Notes: a model not told the origin generated them from the letters alone. A stretch of DNA of 34,179 bases from Fidelibacterota bacterium (GCA_030603165.1 JAUVYH010000013.1:1-34179); one strand, 5' to 3'; shown: positions 5,898 to 14,826, numbered from the stretch's first letter. Made by a program: numbers and translations.

Positions 5898-8738
5898 ATG
5901 AATTTTTTTAAACATGTCCCATTTAGTAAAATTTTGAACTGTGGTTATTTATTTTTTTTAATTTTATTACTACCTGTTATTTTTTATACCAAGATAATAG
6001 AAGCCCAAACAATTGCACAGGACTCTCTTGCTCTGATTTCTCTATATCATAGTACTAATGGAGAAAATTGGCGGAATAAAGACAACTGGCTAACAGATCA
6101 ACCTCTATCCTCGTGGTATGGTGTTACTATCTCAGATGGTTTTGATGAACCAGATAATTGTGTAACCCAACTGAATTTACGCTCTAATAATTTAACAGGG
6201 CAGATTTCTGCGAAGTTTTGTAACCTTTCTAAATTGAAATCTTTGGTTTTAATAGGTAACAAGATATCTGGCTCAATTCCACCTGAGTTTGGTAATTTGT
6301 CAAATTTAGAAGGAGTATGGCTACAATTGAATCAAATAACAAGTATTCCGCCCGAATTCGGTAACCTTTCTAAATTAGAAATATTGAATCTTGGTGACAA
6401 CAATATCACAACTCTTCCACTCGAATTTTGGAATCTTACAAATTTAGAATATTTGTATTTTTACGACAATCAACTATCAGGTCCAATTCCACATGAAGTA
6501 GGAAATATATTAAAATTAAGAAATATATGCTTTAATAGAAATCAAATTACAGGTGAAATTCCTTCCGAATTGGGAAATTTGCCATATCTTTATGTGTTAG
6601 ACCTTTCAGAGAATATGATCACAGGAACTATTCCTCCTGAGTTGGGAAATCTGAATAATTTATACACTTTATCTTTTTCTAATAACCAAATTACGGGATA
6701 TATTCCCTCTACCCTTGGTTATCTGTCTAATTTGAGAAAATTTGATTTAAGCAACAATCAATTAATCGGTACTATTCCCTCTGAATTTGAGAATTTATCA
6801 CGTTTGAAGACATTGAATCTTAGTCATAATCGACTTTCTTCAATTCCATTAGAGCTGGGAAATTTATTGATTATAGAAGAGCTTATACTTAATCACAACG
6901 AACTTTCATATATTCCACCTGAATTAAAGAATTTGACAAATTTAACAATTTTGAATATTAGTGATAATCAACTTACAACGATTCCCTCGGAGTTGGGATG
7001 TTTAACAAATTTGCATAATCTGGATATAGGACACAATGAATTTACCATTATCCCACCAGAATTAGGAAATCTGCTAAATTTGGAAACAATGAATATTAGT
7101 TATAACCAGCTCACATTAATTCCACCAGAAGTAGGAAATCTGTCGAATTTGCAAGAGATGGATCTAAGTGAGAATAAACTTACTTATATTCCAACTGAAA
7201 TGAAAAACTTATTGAATTTATCAATATTGAATATTGGAAGTAACCAACTTACATCAATTCCATCAGAGCTTGTGAATTTGTCAAATTTGCAAGAGCTATA
7301 TCTCAACAACAATAAATTAAATGACATACCTGATTTCACTTCTCTCACAAATTTAGATTTATTCAATATAAATAATAATGAATTCACTTTTGAAGATATA
7401 GAGCCTTACGTTGGTCTGGTAAATAATTTTTATTATTCACCACAGGATTCTGTTGGAGTCGAACAGGATACAACTCTTATTATGGGATTAAGCTATACAA
7501 TATCAGTTTCCGTTGGTGGAACTGCAAACAAATATCAATGGATAAAAGATTGGTTTGCAATTCCAGATGCCATAGATAGTTCATTTACCCTAGACTCTAT
7601 CACTATCTCCGATGCAGGTGGATATAACTGTATGATCACAAACTCAATAGCAACAAAGTTAACTCTTTATAGCAGACCAGTTACAATATCTTTTCCTCAA
7701 CAGGATTCTGTTGCCCTTGTTGCATTCTACAACAGAACAAATGGCAATAACTGGACTAAAAAAGATAATTGGCTATCCGAGCATCCAATTTCCACCTGGT
7801 ATGGTGTAAAAGTTTCAGAGGAACGTGTCGTTGAATTAAATTTGAATAATAATCATTTGTCTGGTTCTTTGATAAACGAATTGGGTCTTCTAACAAAACT
7901 ACAAATATTGAAACTCACTGATAATCAAATTATCGGTTCCATCCCTTACAGTTTAGGAAAATTAACAAATTTAAAAGTATTGGACCTTAGCAAAAATCTA
8001 TTAACTGATCGTGTACCATACTTCTTTGTGTTTTTGATAGATTTACAAGATTTGATTCTTAATGCTAATTATTTAACGAATTTACCAAATCTCTCACCCC
8101 TTAAGAACTTGAATACTTTGTGTATTCAGGATAACATGTTCTATTTTTGGGATATTGAGCAAAATATTGATGTTGCATCTAATTTTACTTATTCACCACA
8201 GGACTCAGTCGGTTGTAGAAAATATATAACTCTAAGAGCAGGGTCAAATTACACATTTCGAAGTTATATAGATGGAAGCGCAAATCAGTATCAATGGCAT
8301 AAAGATGGAATACCAATACCAGGAGCTGATAATAGGTCTTATGTGTTAAACTCGGTTGATACTTTAGATTCAGGCGTTTACACTTATGTTGTTACAAATA
8401 ATATTGCAAACGAATTAACGCTTTATAGCAGATCAATGAGGTTAAAAGTACTAATTCCTGATAAGATTATCCTTCATCAGAATTACCCAAACCCTTTTAA
8501 CCAACATACAATTATCAAGTATGAAATATCAAAGGAAGATGATGTGACGCTCGAAATATTTGATATGAAGGGGAGAAAAGTAGCAACTATTGTTAATGAA
8601 AGGCAAAAAGCAAGGTGGTACGAAGTTAATTGGAATGCTCAAAATGATAATGGTATTCCCTTGAGTAGTGGAATATATCTCTACAGAATAAAGGTTGGAT
8701 ATTTTAAATCAGTTAAAAAAATGATTTATATTAAATGA
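5898..8738 (+). CDS. leucine-rich-repeat/Ig-like T9SS surface protein
   Basis: The 946-residue product starts with a long signal peptide (about residues 1-38, ending IIEAQ). Architecture: LRR cap (QDSLALISLYHSTNGENW), about 17 leucine-rich repeats of plant-type and Ras-type pattern (LTGxIPxELGNLxxLxxLxLSxNxL), and an Ig-like domain (~515-600: YQWIKD...DAGGYNCMITN). Then a second, shorter round: cap (QDSVALVAFYNRTNGNNW), 3-4 repeats, and a second Ig-like domain (~765-850: YQWHKDGIPIPGAD, LDSGVYTYVVTN). The T9SS sorting domain closes it (ILHQNYPNPFNQHTI to SGIYLYRI). LRR proteins of this kind usually mediate adhesion or protein binding at the surface. The gene is AT-rich and has no obvious ribosome site. 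It stands alone. Confidence 0.9.
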   Translation: MNFFKHVPFSKILNCGYLFFLILLLPVIFYTKIIEAQTIAQDSLALISLYHSTNGENWRNKDNWLTDQPLSSWYGVTISDGFDEPDNCVTQLNLRSNNLTGQISAKFCNLSKLKSLVLIGNKISGSIPPEFGNLSNLEGVWLQLNQITSIPPEFGNLSKLEILNLGDNNITTLPLEFWNLTNLEYLYFYDNQLSGPIPHEVGNILKLRNICFNRNQITGEIPSELGNLPYLYVLDLSENMITGTIPPELGNLNNLYTLSFSNNQITGYIPSTLGYLSNLRKFDLSNNQLIGTIPSEFENLSRLKTLNLSHNRLSSIPLELGNLLIIEELILNHNELSYIPPELKNLTNLTILNISDNQLTTIPSELGCLTNLHNLDIGHNEFTIIPPELGNLLNLETMNISYNQLTLIPPEVGNLSNLQEMDLSENKLTYIPTEMKNLLNLSILNIGSNQLTSIPSELVNLSNLQELYLNNNKLNDIPDFTSLTNLDLFNINNNEFTFEDIEPYVGLVNNFYYSPQDSVGVEQDTTLIMGLSYTISVSVGGTANKYQWIKDWFAIPDAIDSSFTLDSITISDAGGYNCMITNSIATKLTLYSRPVTISFPQQDSVALVAFYNRTNGNNWTKKDNWLSEHPISTWYGVKVSEERVVELNLNNNHLSGSLINELGLLTKLQILKLTDNQIIGSIPYSLGKLTNLKVLDLSKNLLTDRVPYFFVFLIDLQDLILNANYLTNLPNLSPLKNLNTLCIQDNMFYFWDIEQNIDVASNFTYSPQDSVGCRKYITLRAGSNYTFRSYIDGSANQYQWHKDGIPIPGADNRSYVLNSVDTLDSGVYTYVVTNNIANELTLYSRSMRLKVLIPDKIILHQNYPNPFNQHTIIKYEISKEDDVTLEIFDMKGRKVATIVNERQKARWYEVNWNAQNDNGIPLSSGIYLYRIKVGYFKSVKKMIYIK

Positions 8739-9115
8739 ATACTCGTAATAAATAAAACGGGTTGAGTTTCTTGTAATTTTGTAAGTTCGTTAAACGTTTA
8801 AATCCGCTCATACGCCTAAATATTTTTTGTAAAATTGCAGTTATTTCTAATTCGCCCGTCTCTACGCTCCGGCGTTGAGACAGGAAAAATCTCATGTTGC
8901 CATCAACGCAGGAGTATAGACGCCAATTAGCAACGAACTTGGCGGAGCTGCTCCATTAGCTTAAATTTCCTTGATTTACATACTGTATAAACATATATTG
9001 AAGCGATGGAAATTCAACCAAATAATCTCTGTGTTTTAATAAATATTAAGGCTACACGTGGAATATTTTGACTGCTAAGGCTGATATAATGGGAATATTT
9101 ACAAGGAGTTAAAAA
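8739..9115. other. intergenic region with hairpin and short repeat
   Basis: 377 bp without a supported gene. It contains the hairpin at 8858-8881 and, at about 8881-8899, the sequence CAGGAAAAATCTCATGTTG, which recurs at about 9345-9363 near the start of the next intergenic gap. A clear AAGGAG ribosome site for the following gene lies at 9103-9108. Confidence 0.5.
8858..8881. repeat. strong short hairpin
   Basis: GTCTCTACGC and GCGTTGAGAC form ten-base arms with one mismatch around a TCCG loop. No T-run follows on either strand, so it is not an ordinary terminator. It lies 120 bp after a T9SS gene. Confidence 0.6.
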
Positions 9116-9322
9116 ATGGGAATAATTGAATGGGCGAACCTGAAAGTTAAAGCTCAGAATATCTGGGATATTGGAATTCTCAAGATTTTCTGCACGATTG
9201 TCGGAATTATTTTAGGAGCCTATATTTCAAATTTTGTCATACAATACGTTTGGTGGTTTGTATTAATTGCCGTTGTTCTGTTCATTTGGCTTATGTACCG
9301 GTTTCTAAAAGTTAAAGTGTAA
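9116..9322 (+). CDS. small two-helix membrane protein
   Basis: A 68-residue protein that starts after a good AAGGAG site 6 bp upstream. Residues ~20-42 (IGILKIFCTIVGIILGAYIS) and ~44-64 (VIQYVWWFVLIAVVLFIWLMY) are membrane helices. The tail is basic (RFLKVKV). I recognise no family. It converges on another small membrane protein gene on the minus strand 53 bp away. Confidence 0.65.
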   Translation: MGIIEWANLKVKAQNIWDIGILKIFCTIVGIILGAYISNFVIQYVWWFVLIAVVLFIWLMYRFLKVKV

Positions 9323-9375
9323 ATTTCGTTAAGAGAAACAGAACAGGAAAAATCTCATGTTGTCGGTTTATTTTA

Positions 9376-9573
9376 TTACCGCCTGCTCACTCGCAGAGAC
9401 ATGCTCCATATAAACAACACCGCTGCAACAGCAATCATGGCAACGCCCACAACAGCGCTGCCCTGTAATAATTCACCTACACCAAAAAACACAAAAAATG
9501 GACAGACAAGCATAAATAGAATTTTAAAGATTTTATTCCTGAGCCGTTGTCTATGTTTTTTTTTATGGGACAT
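9376..9573 (-). CDS. small two-helix membrane protein
   Basis: A 65-residue product from the start chosen at MSHKKKHRQRLRNK. An upstream in-frame ATG (9606) lacks a ribosome site and would add 11 residues. A strongly basic head (KKKHRQRLRNK) is followed by two hydrophobic helices (KILFMLVCPFFVFFGVGE and AVVGVAMIAVAAVLFIWSM), suggesting an N-in inner-membrane hairpin. No family is recognised. The opposite strand also has an open frame, but its composition is unlike a protein. Confidence 0.55.
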   Translation of the reverse strand: MSHKKKHRQRLRNKIFKILFMLVCPFFVFFGVGELLQGSAVVGVAMIAVAAVLFIWSMSLRVSRR

Positions 9574-9910
9574 GATACTTTTTATCCACTTAACATTAAA
9601 ATACATATTCGGGCGATAACAATCAAATCAAATATGAACATTTCTCACTTTAGCCTATCATATAAATTCCAACGGTTATGTTGGTCTCTTAGTGTCTTGT
9701 CAATTTTGTAAAGTCGGACAAGGTCTCTTTGGTTTAATTTGAGCATCATAGAAATAATCAGATTAATTCCGGAATCCACGCTTTACAAGGCTCTCTAAAA
9801 TTCCGACAATGTATCTCAGCTTCTGATTGCCGAGGGAATCAACTAAAATATTTTTCTGGAATATCTCGAAATTTTCCCTTATAATAATAGTACAAATAAG
9901 GAGGGTTCAC
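9574..9910. other. intergenic stretch without a gene
   Basis: About 340 bp between divergently oriented small genes. I see no tRNA-like, repeat or coding signal apart from the AAGGAGGG ribosome site at 9898-9905 for the next gene. Confidence 0.4.
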
Positions 9911-10105
9911 ATGTATCAAAAAGTGCTGTTTCCTTTGTTTTACTACCTTGGCATCGCCAGCGTGGTTATGGGAATTTTGTCAAAACTCTTTAGTTTCATG
10001 ATCTTCGATCTGAAACCATCCCGCTATCTTATGTTCGCCGGTATCTGTGTATTGTACGCTATCGCTACACTACTTTATGACAGGTTTTGTAAGGATAAAT
10101 CCTAA
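9911..10105 (+). CDS. small two-helix membrane protein
   Basis: A 64-residue product from the ATG preceded by AAGGAGGGTTCAC, a clear ribosome site. A longer frame from 9827 has none and its extra residues look random. The helices are at ~5-28 (VLFPLFYYLGIASVVMGILS) and ~37-57 (YLMFAGICVLYAIATLLYD), with a charged tail (RFCKDKS). It has no recognised family. It converges with rlmN, the gap being 26 bp. Confidence 0.65.
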   Translation: MYQKVLFPLFYYLGIASVVMGILSKLFSFMIFDLKPSRYLMFAGICVLYAIATLLYDRFCKDKS

Positions 10106-10131
10106 CATCAAAAAGTTATAAACCTGTTTTA

Positions 10132-11160
10132 TTATCCTTGATGTGCCCGGACATATAACTGCCCGCAAGCCGCTGATATATCCTGACCTTTGCTTCTCCT
10201 GACTGTGATCGCGAAGGGAGCGCGGTACAAATGTTTTAAAAATTGTTCCAACCTGGCTTCTGATGGAGATTTGTAGGGTAAAAATTCATTCTGATTAAAT
10301 GGTATTACATTTACCTTGCAGGGAATCTGTCCCAGCATTTTTATTAATCGCCTGGCGTCCTGTTCGGAGTCGTTAAAGTCATTAATCAAAACATATTCAA
10401 ACGTTACCCGGCGTCTGGATTTTTTCGTATAATACCGAACAGCCGATAATAGATTCCGAAGAGGATATTTTTTATTGACAGGAATCAGTTCATCACGTTG
10501 TGTATCCGTAGTGGCATTCAGTGAAATCGCTAATTTGAAGCGATGTCCTTCATCGGCATAGCGGTAGATCTCCGGCACTATACCAGCCGTGGAAATAATA
10601 ATCCGGCGGGCGGCGATTTCAGGACCCATTTCGCTGTTCAAAATCGACGCCGCCTTAATCACATTATCATAATTCAGAAAAGGTTCTCCCATACCCATGA
10701 AAACGATATTAGTGACTACGGATTGCCGATCCCGTTGAATGAATAATAGCTGGTCGATAATCTCACCGGTCGTCAGATTTCGTTTAAAGCCCATAATTCC
10801 GGTTGCGCAACAGGGACAGGCAATCGGACATCCCACCATAGTTGACAGGCAAACCGTTGTGCGCTTTCCTTCTACCATATAGACGGCTTCGACCGCCTGT
10901 TCATCGGGTAGTCGGAAAAGATATTTGACGCTTTGATCGATTTTCGACTGCATTCTACTGGAAACTCCGAGCAGAGACAGCGTGGCAAGTTTTGATAATT
11001 TGATCTGTAATTCTTTCGATAGATCGGACATTTCCTCAAATGAACGGGCGTTTTTCTTATACATCCAGCGGTAAATTTGTTTTGCACGGAAGGGCTTTTC
11101 GCCAATTTCGGAAACCCAATGCTCCAATTCCGGTAATGTTAATCCTTTAATGTTTGTCAT
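10132..11160 (-). CDS. rlmN: dual-specificity RNA methyltransferase RlmN
   Basis: A radical SAM enzyme that methylates C2 of A2503 in 23S rRNA and of A37 in some tRNAs. The start is set at MTNIKGLTLPELEHWV, giving 342 residues, the usual length; an upstream TTG at 11196 would add 12 unlikely residues. The iron-sulfur cluster motif is C111-PIA-C115-PC-C118 (CX3CX2C). The two conserved methyl-transfer cysteines are visible as Cys104 (TTVC) and Cys332 (SAACGQL). The N-terminal KPFRAKQIYRWMY and the segment FMGMGEPFLNYDNV (the family GEPL-like motif, here GEPF) are also typical. It appears intact and monocistronic, converging with a small membrane-protein gene. Confidence 0.96.
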   Translation of the reverse strand: MTNIKGLTLPELEHWVSEIGEKPFRAKQIYRWMYKKNARSFEEMSDLSKELQIKLSKLATLSLLGVSSRMQSKIDQSVKYLFRLPDEQAVEAVYMVEGKRTTVCLSTMVGCPIACPCCATGIMGFKRNLTTGEIIDQLLFIQRDRQSVVTNIVFMGMGEPFLNYDNVIKAASILNSEMGPEIAARRIIISTAGIVPEIYRYADEGHRFKLAISLNATTDTQRDELIPVNKKYPLRNLLSAVRYYTKKSRRRVTFEYVLINDFNDSEQDARRLIKMLGQIPCKVNVIPFNQNEFLPYKSPSEARLEQFLKHLYRAPFAITVRRSKGQDISAACGQLYVRAHQG

Positions 11161-11273
11161 ACTCGCTCTAATACATCTTTTTAAAATCGTATCCAAATTA
11201 ATTCATTTCATTATCAATTTAAAAGAAATAAAACAACCATAGTCCTTTACCAGTCATTTTCTTGTTTTTTTAT

Positions 11274-11308
11274 CCAGTAACCAGTAACCAGTAACCAGCA
11301 ACTAGTAA
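11274..11308. repeat. heptanucleotide tandem repeat (CCAGTAA x5, last units imperfect)
   Basis: Three exact CCAGTAA units are followed by CCAGCAA and CTAGTAA, 46 bp before the next gene and between divergent rlmN and the secreted protein gene. Such a repeat can expand or contract by slippage, but no promoter spacing effect can be shown here. Confidence 0.8.
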
Positions 11309-11353
11309 ATCGACATTGACATTGATAACGACTCCCAATAAATTAACAGCCGA

Positions 11354-12547
11354 ATGAATGTACTAAAACGCCCCGGAATACTTTGCATTTTCTTAATATT
11401 CTCAATCCTTCGGGGACAGGGTTTTTCCGTCGTGCATGAATATCCATCCGAACAGGGATTGCTCAATGTTCTTGTTGAGACAGACTCCAGCCGGGTTGTC
11501 CCCGTAACCTTTATTTATTCAGAATCGTTCAGCGGCATACAGTTAGGCGCTCCATCAATAAAGTTAACAGGCTCACCGGTTTTATTTATTTCTCAGAAGA
11601 ACCGGCTGCTTGGGGTGTTGACGCCGGGGAAATTGCCCGCCAATCCTACCGAGCCGCAGAAATTAGAACTTAGCGTTTATACTCAGGCAGATCACCCGCT
11701 TTCTAAAATTGAAGACAAGGTCATTAACACCGGTAAACTTCCCCTGTTTTTAATATCAGACGCCAAACATGCCCCTATCCAAATATCTCCCAACGGAGAC
11801 CGGCTGAAATTTTATGATAATCACGGGAGATTTCTCCGGGAAAAACGATTTTCCCAGAATGTCCCGCATAATTATGAACCGCCAACCGGTCTGTTCAACG
11901 ATGAAGGCAATCGCTTTATTTTCTATACGCGGAAATTTGATATGGAAAACGATCAAATGTTGCCTTTTCTTTATATGCTTTCTCCCATTGGCGAGGAAAT
12001 TTGGAAATATCAACTCATCCTCAATCGTCTAAATGCGATCACAATTTCCCGAACAGGCAATCATGTGGCGGTATCGGGTCAGACACTTAACCCGGCAAAA
12101 CCACAGGCGCTTTATCAGACGATTGTTTTCGATAGCTTAGGTATTATCAAAAACAGTTTTCCATATCGAGCCACTCAAATAGCATTTAATCCGACTGAAA
12201 ACAGCCTGCTAATCCGGGAGGAGCAATCGTTCAAACTGATCGATCTCAACACCGCAGGAATTACTCTGCTTCAGCAGCCTGGTTCGGGACGAAAAATTAT
12301 TTCAGACATTGTTTTTCTGAATGATACGACGTTTGCCGTTGTCCTCGGAACCGAGAAATATCTTGACGGACAGCGCATCTATGATAATCCGGAAATTGAT
12401 ATATATTTAACTTCCGGCGACCGCATTTCACATAGCCGGTTCGATCAGGACTATTCATACAGCGGAAAATTATTATCAAGTTTATCCGGAGAGCAGCTGG
12501 GTTTCATTCTGCAGAACCGTTTTGTGGTACTCCAGCGCGAGCAATAA
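11354..12547 (+). CDS. secreted propeller-like hypothetical protein
   Basis: The 397-residue product has a signal peptide (about 1-22, ILCIFLIFSILRGQG). The mature region shows repeated short strand blocks with recurring patterns such as ISPNGDRLKFYDNHGRFL, FNDEGNRFIFYTR, ISRTGNHVAVSG and FNPTENSLLIRE. This suggests a beta-propeller, as in WD40/PD40-like proteins, but no canonical repeat is exact. The function is unknown. Forty-seven bp separate it from spmA on the same strand, so the three genes 11354-13837 may form an operon. Confidence 0.6.
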   Translation: MNVLKRPGILCIFLIFSILRGQGFSVVHEYPSEQGLLNVLVETDSSRVVPVTFIYSESFSGIQLGAPSIKLTGSPVLFISQKNRLLGVLTPGKLPANPTEPQKLELSVYTQADHPLSKIEDKVINTGKLPLFLISDAKHAPIQISPNGDRLKFYDNHGRFLREKRFSQNVPHNYEPPTGLFNDEGNRFIFYTRKFDMENDQMLPFLYMLSPIGEEIWKYQLILNRLNAITISRTGNHVAVSGQTLNPAKPQALYQTIVFDSLGIIKNSFPYRATQIAFNPTENSLLIREEQSFKLIDLNTAGITLLQQPGSGRKIISDIVFLNDTTFAVVLGTEKYLDGQRIYDNPEIDIYLTSGDRISHSRFDQDYSYSGKLLSSLSGEQLGFILQNRFVVLQREQ

Positions 12548-12594
12548 TCGATCTCTGAAATAATCACAACGATAAATAGACAGGAGCTACATCT

Positions 12595-13230
12595 ATGAAT
12601 TATATCTGGTTAGCGCTTATGATAATCTCACTGGTTGTCGGCGCCATTAACGGACAACTGGAAGCCGTCACCAAAGCCGCAATAGAGTACGCTGGTGTCG
12701 CAGTGGACATTTCCCTGGGGCTTATCGGCATCATGGCATTCTGGCTGGGAATTATGAAAATTGCCGAAGAGGGTGGCATTATCAGACTTCTCTCCCGGGC
12801 AATCCGTCCCATTGCGAAATTTCTGTTCCCCGATATTCCTCCCGACCATCCGGCGATCGGAACCATGCTGATGAATATCATCGCAAACTGGCTGGGACTT
12901 GGGAATGCCGCTACTCCACTGGGATTGAAAGCCATGAAAGAGTTGCAAAAACTAAATAAATCCAAAGATACCGCTACTAACGCCATGGTCGTTTTCCTGG
13001 CGCTGAATACCGCCAGTATCACCTTTATCCCTATGACGGTCATCGCGGTGCGGTCAAAACTCGGGTCATCCAATCCTTTTGAGATAATCAGCACCGCCGT
13101 TTTTGCTTCTACTTGTGCGACAATCGCTGCCGTGACTGCCGCAAAACTCATCCAGCGCCTCCCCAATATCCGCAAATCGGATCCAAACCGCCTTGCTGAT
13201 AAGAAAGAGAAAGGGGGCGGCGATGTTTGA
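12595..13230 (+). CDS. spmA: SpmA-like nucleoside-recognition (GATE) domain membrane protein
   Basis: A 211-residue multi-pass membrane protein. It carries family features: an N-terminal helix (IWLALMIISLVVGAING), FWLGIMKIAEEGGI, the conserved GTMLMNIIANWLGLGNAATPLG segment (given here in parts as MNIIANWLGLGN and AATPLGLKAMKEL), and FIPMTVIAVRS. In spore formers SpmA is needed for spore core dehydration. Non-sporulating bacteria also have it, with unknown role, probably transport. An AGGAG ribosome site lies 9 bp before the ATG. It overlaps the following spmB by 8 bp, so they are probably co-translated. Confidence 0.88.
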   Translation: MNYIWLALMIISLVVGAINGQLEAVTKAAIEYAGVAVDISLGLIGIMAFWLGIMKIAEEGGIIRLLSRAIRPIAKFLFPDIPPDHPAIGTMLMNIIANWLGLGNAATPLGLKAMKELQKLNKSKDTATNAMVVFLALNTASITFIPMTVIAVRSKLGSSNPFEIISTAVFASTCATIAAVTAAKLIQRLPNIRKSDPNRLADKKEKGGGDV

Positions 13231-13837
13231 TTCATTAGCAGCTGCCACAATGGATACTGTTCAACAGGTAGCCCAGGCGACCGCCGGCACAACTGACTCT
13301 TTATTCGTCGCGATTATGAAAGGCTTTTCAAACCTGGCGATTCCGGTCATCTTATTTGTCGTCGTGGTTCTGGGATTTATCAAAAAAATTAAGGTATATG
13401 AAACTTTTGTTGATGGCGCCAAAGAGGGTTTTTCCGTTGCGGTAAACATTATTCCCTACCTCGTCGCAATTCTCGTTGCCATCGGTATGTTCCGAGCCTC
13501 CGGCGCGATGGACTTCTTTATCAAAATCCTGTCGCCCCTGACGAATATGATCGGAATGCCGGCGGAAACACTTCCGGTCGCGCTGATGCGTCCCCTGTCC
13601 GGCAGCGGTTCACTCGGACTTGTAACCGAATTAATGAATCAGCACGGACCCGATTCCTTCATCGGCAGACTGGCATCTACTATGTTTGGCAGCACGGAAA
13701 CGACCTTTTATGTGATTGCGGTTTATTTTGGCTCTGTAGGAATTCGCAAGTCCCGCCATGCTATCGCATCAGGACTTATCGGCGATCTTGCCGGTTTGCT
13801 GATGGCGGTCTTTATCTGCCAGATCGTTTTTGGGTGA
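13223..13837 (+). CDS. spmB: SpmB-like nucleoside-recognition (GATE) domain membrane protein
   Basis: The start is set at the ATG at 13223, which follows a strong AAAGGGGGCGGCG site; an upstream TTG (13193) would add ten charged residues from the end of spmA. The 204-residue product carries SpmB features: KGFSNLAIPVILFVVVVLGF, VYETFVDGAKEGF, IIPYLVAILVAIGMFRASG, PVALMRPLSGSGSLG and MFGSTETTFYVIAVYFGSVG. It is the partner of SpmA. Both are membrane proteins of the same superfamily, thought to form a transporter-like pair. Confidence 0.88.
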   Translation: MFDSLAAATMDTVQQVAQATAGTTDSLFVAIMKGFSNLAIPVILFVVVVLGFIKKIKVYETFVDGAKEGFSVAVNIIPYLVAILVAIGMFRASGAMDFFIKILSPLTNMIGMPAETLPVALMRPLSGSGSLGLVTELMNQHGPDSFIGRLASTMFGSTETTFYVIAVYFGSVGIRKSRHAIASGLIGDLAGLLMAVFICQIVFG

Positions 13838-14140
13838 GGAACAATCCGTAGAATATAAGAAGACCTTCTGCCGTCGAAAAAAGAAACCGTCCTAAATCTG
13901 TCTGAATTCCGTTCGTATTAGAAAACACTTTTTCTATGAATCGTTTCCTGTTCCGCTAACTTTTTAGTATCACGCACGGACCTTTTTTTATCATCTTCTC
14001 TTTCAATGCTAGGACAAACATGAGGTGCGTTGGTGTAATTGCATATATCTTCAATTTTTCAAAAAATCTTTCCAAAAACTTTCAAAAGTCACGGCGGGTA
14101 AGCGTCACCTCAATGTAATGTTATAATTTAATCTTCTCTT
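13838..14140. other. intergenic stretch without a gene
   Basis: About 300 bp between the convergent spmB and yoeB genes. There are short T-runs near 13980-13990 but no convincing stem before them. No gene, repeat or RNA is supported. Confidence 0.4.
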
Positions 14141-14395
14141 TTAATAGTGATATCTTAACTGAGCAATATATATGATATCTTTCTCAATCTTATATACTAA
14201 TCTGTGGTTGCTATTTATTCTACGAGACCAATAACCTGACAAATTATGCTTTAATGGTTCAGGTTTTCCCAAACCTTGATATTTATTTCGCTGAATATCT
14301 TTTATAAGTTTATTTACACGGATTAACGTTTTTTTATCTGTTTTTTGCCAGTAAAGATAATCTTCCCATGAATGATCTGAAAATAATATTTTCAC
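14141..14395 (-). CDS. yoeB: YoeB-family mRNA interferase toxin
   Basis: An 84-residue Txe/YoeB toxin that cleaves mRNA on the ribosome. Family residues are present at their usual positions: Glu46 (KPEPLKHNLSGYWSRRI), Arg65 (NSNHRLVYKI), and the C-terminal His83 and Tyr84 (LRYHY). It appears complete. The start codon is GTG, overlapping the yefM stop as GTGA, so its translation depends on yefM. Confidence 0.95.
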   Translation of the reverse strand: MKILFSDHSWEDYLYWQKTDKKTLIRVNKLIKDIQRNKYQGLGKPEPLKHNLSGYWSRRINSNHRLVYKIEKDIIYIAQLRYHY

Positions 14396-14643
14396 TCTAT
14401 CAGATCTCGTTCAAATCCACTTCCAGTTTCAAGTTGTTCAATAGATTCAAATAAGTATTTAGCATTTTTTGAACTTTGTAAAAGATAGGCTGTCTCGTTT
14501 AAAGATTCATAATCTTCTAGAGAAAGCATTACTACCGCTTCATTATTTTTTCGAGTAATAATGATAGGATTATGATCTTCACAGACTTTTTTCATGTTTT
14601 TTGCTAAATTTGCTCTTACACTTGTATAAGAAATTGCTTGCAT
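14392..14643 (-). CDS. yefM: YefM/Phd-family antitoxin
   Basis: The 83-residue product starts at the ATG preceded by AAAAAGGAG. The N-terminal DNA-binding part reads MQAISYTSVRANLAKNMKKV, with IIITRKNNEAVVMLSLEDYESL typical of YefM/Phd folds. The C-terminal segment (AYLLQSSKNAKYLFESIEQLE) wraps the toxin in known complexes. It heads the two-gene yefM-yoeB operon and overlaps yoeB by 4 bp. In the family the antitoxin represses the operon together with the toxin through palindromes carrying a TGTACA core, and one such site lies just upstream here. Confidence 0.93.
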   Translation of the reverse strand: MQAISYTSVRANLAKNMKKVCEDHNPIIITRKNNEAVVMLSLEDYESLNETAYLLQSSKNAKYLFESIEQLETGSGFERDLIE

Positions 14644-14661
14644 AAAAGACTCCTTTTTAAA

Positions 14662-14684
14662 GTACATGTACAATATAATGTACG
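14662..14684 (-). promoter_or_regulatory. candidate YefM operator (palindrome with TGTACA core)
   Basis: GTACATGTAC (14662-14671) is a perfect palindrome. It overlaps TGTACA (14667-14672), and a second ATGTAC lies at 14678-14683. The known E. coli YefM operator has TGTACA cores in palindromes. The site lies 19 bp before the yefM start. A TTGACT (minus strand, about 14689-14694) could be a -35 element, but no well-spaced -10 is seen. Confidence 0.6.
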
Positions 14685-14826
14685 ATTAAGTCAAATGCAA
14701 GAAAATGTTAATGTTCTAACAATTTAATTCTAACGACAACCTCCGCAAAGCGTTATTTCGCTTACCTTTCACTTTTTTCCAGAAGTGATTCGTTAGGCAT
14801 TGTTTTTTTAATATATTCCTCAATAA

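Noticed and set aside
9401-9619. A 72-codon plus-strand frame opposite the small membrane protein
   Set aside because: Thr/Asn-rich head and random tail, no ribosome site; the minus-strand frame has two clean helices and a basic head.
12600-13292. A 230-codon open frame on the minus strand opposite spmA
   Set aside because: spmA fits its family in full, has a ribosome site and couples to spmB; the reverse frame has no family features and is a codon-bias shadow.
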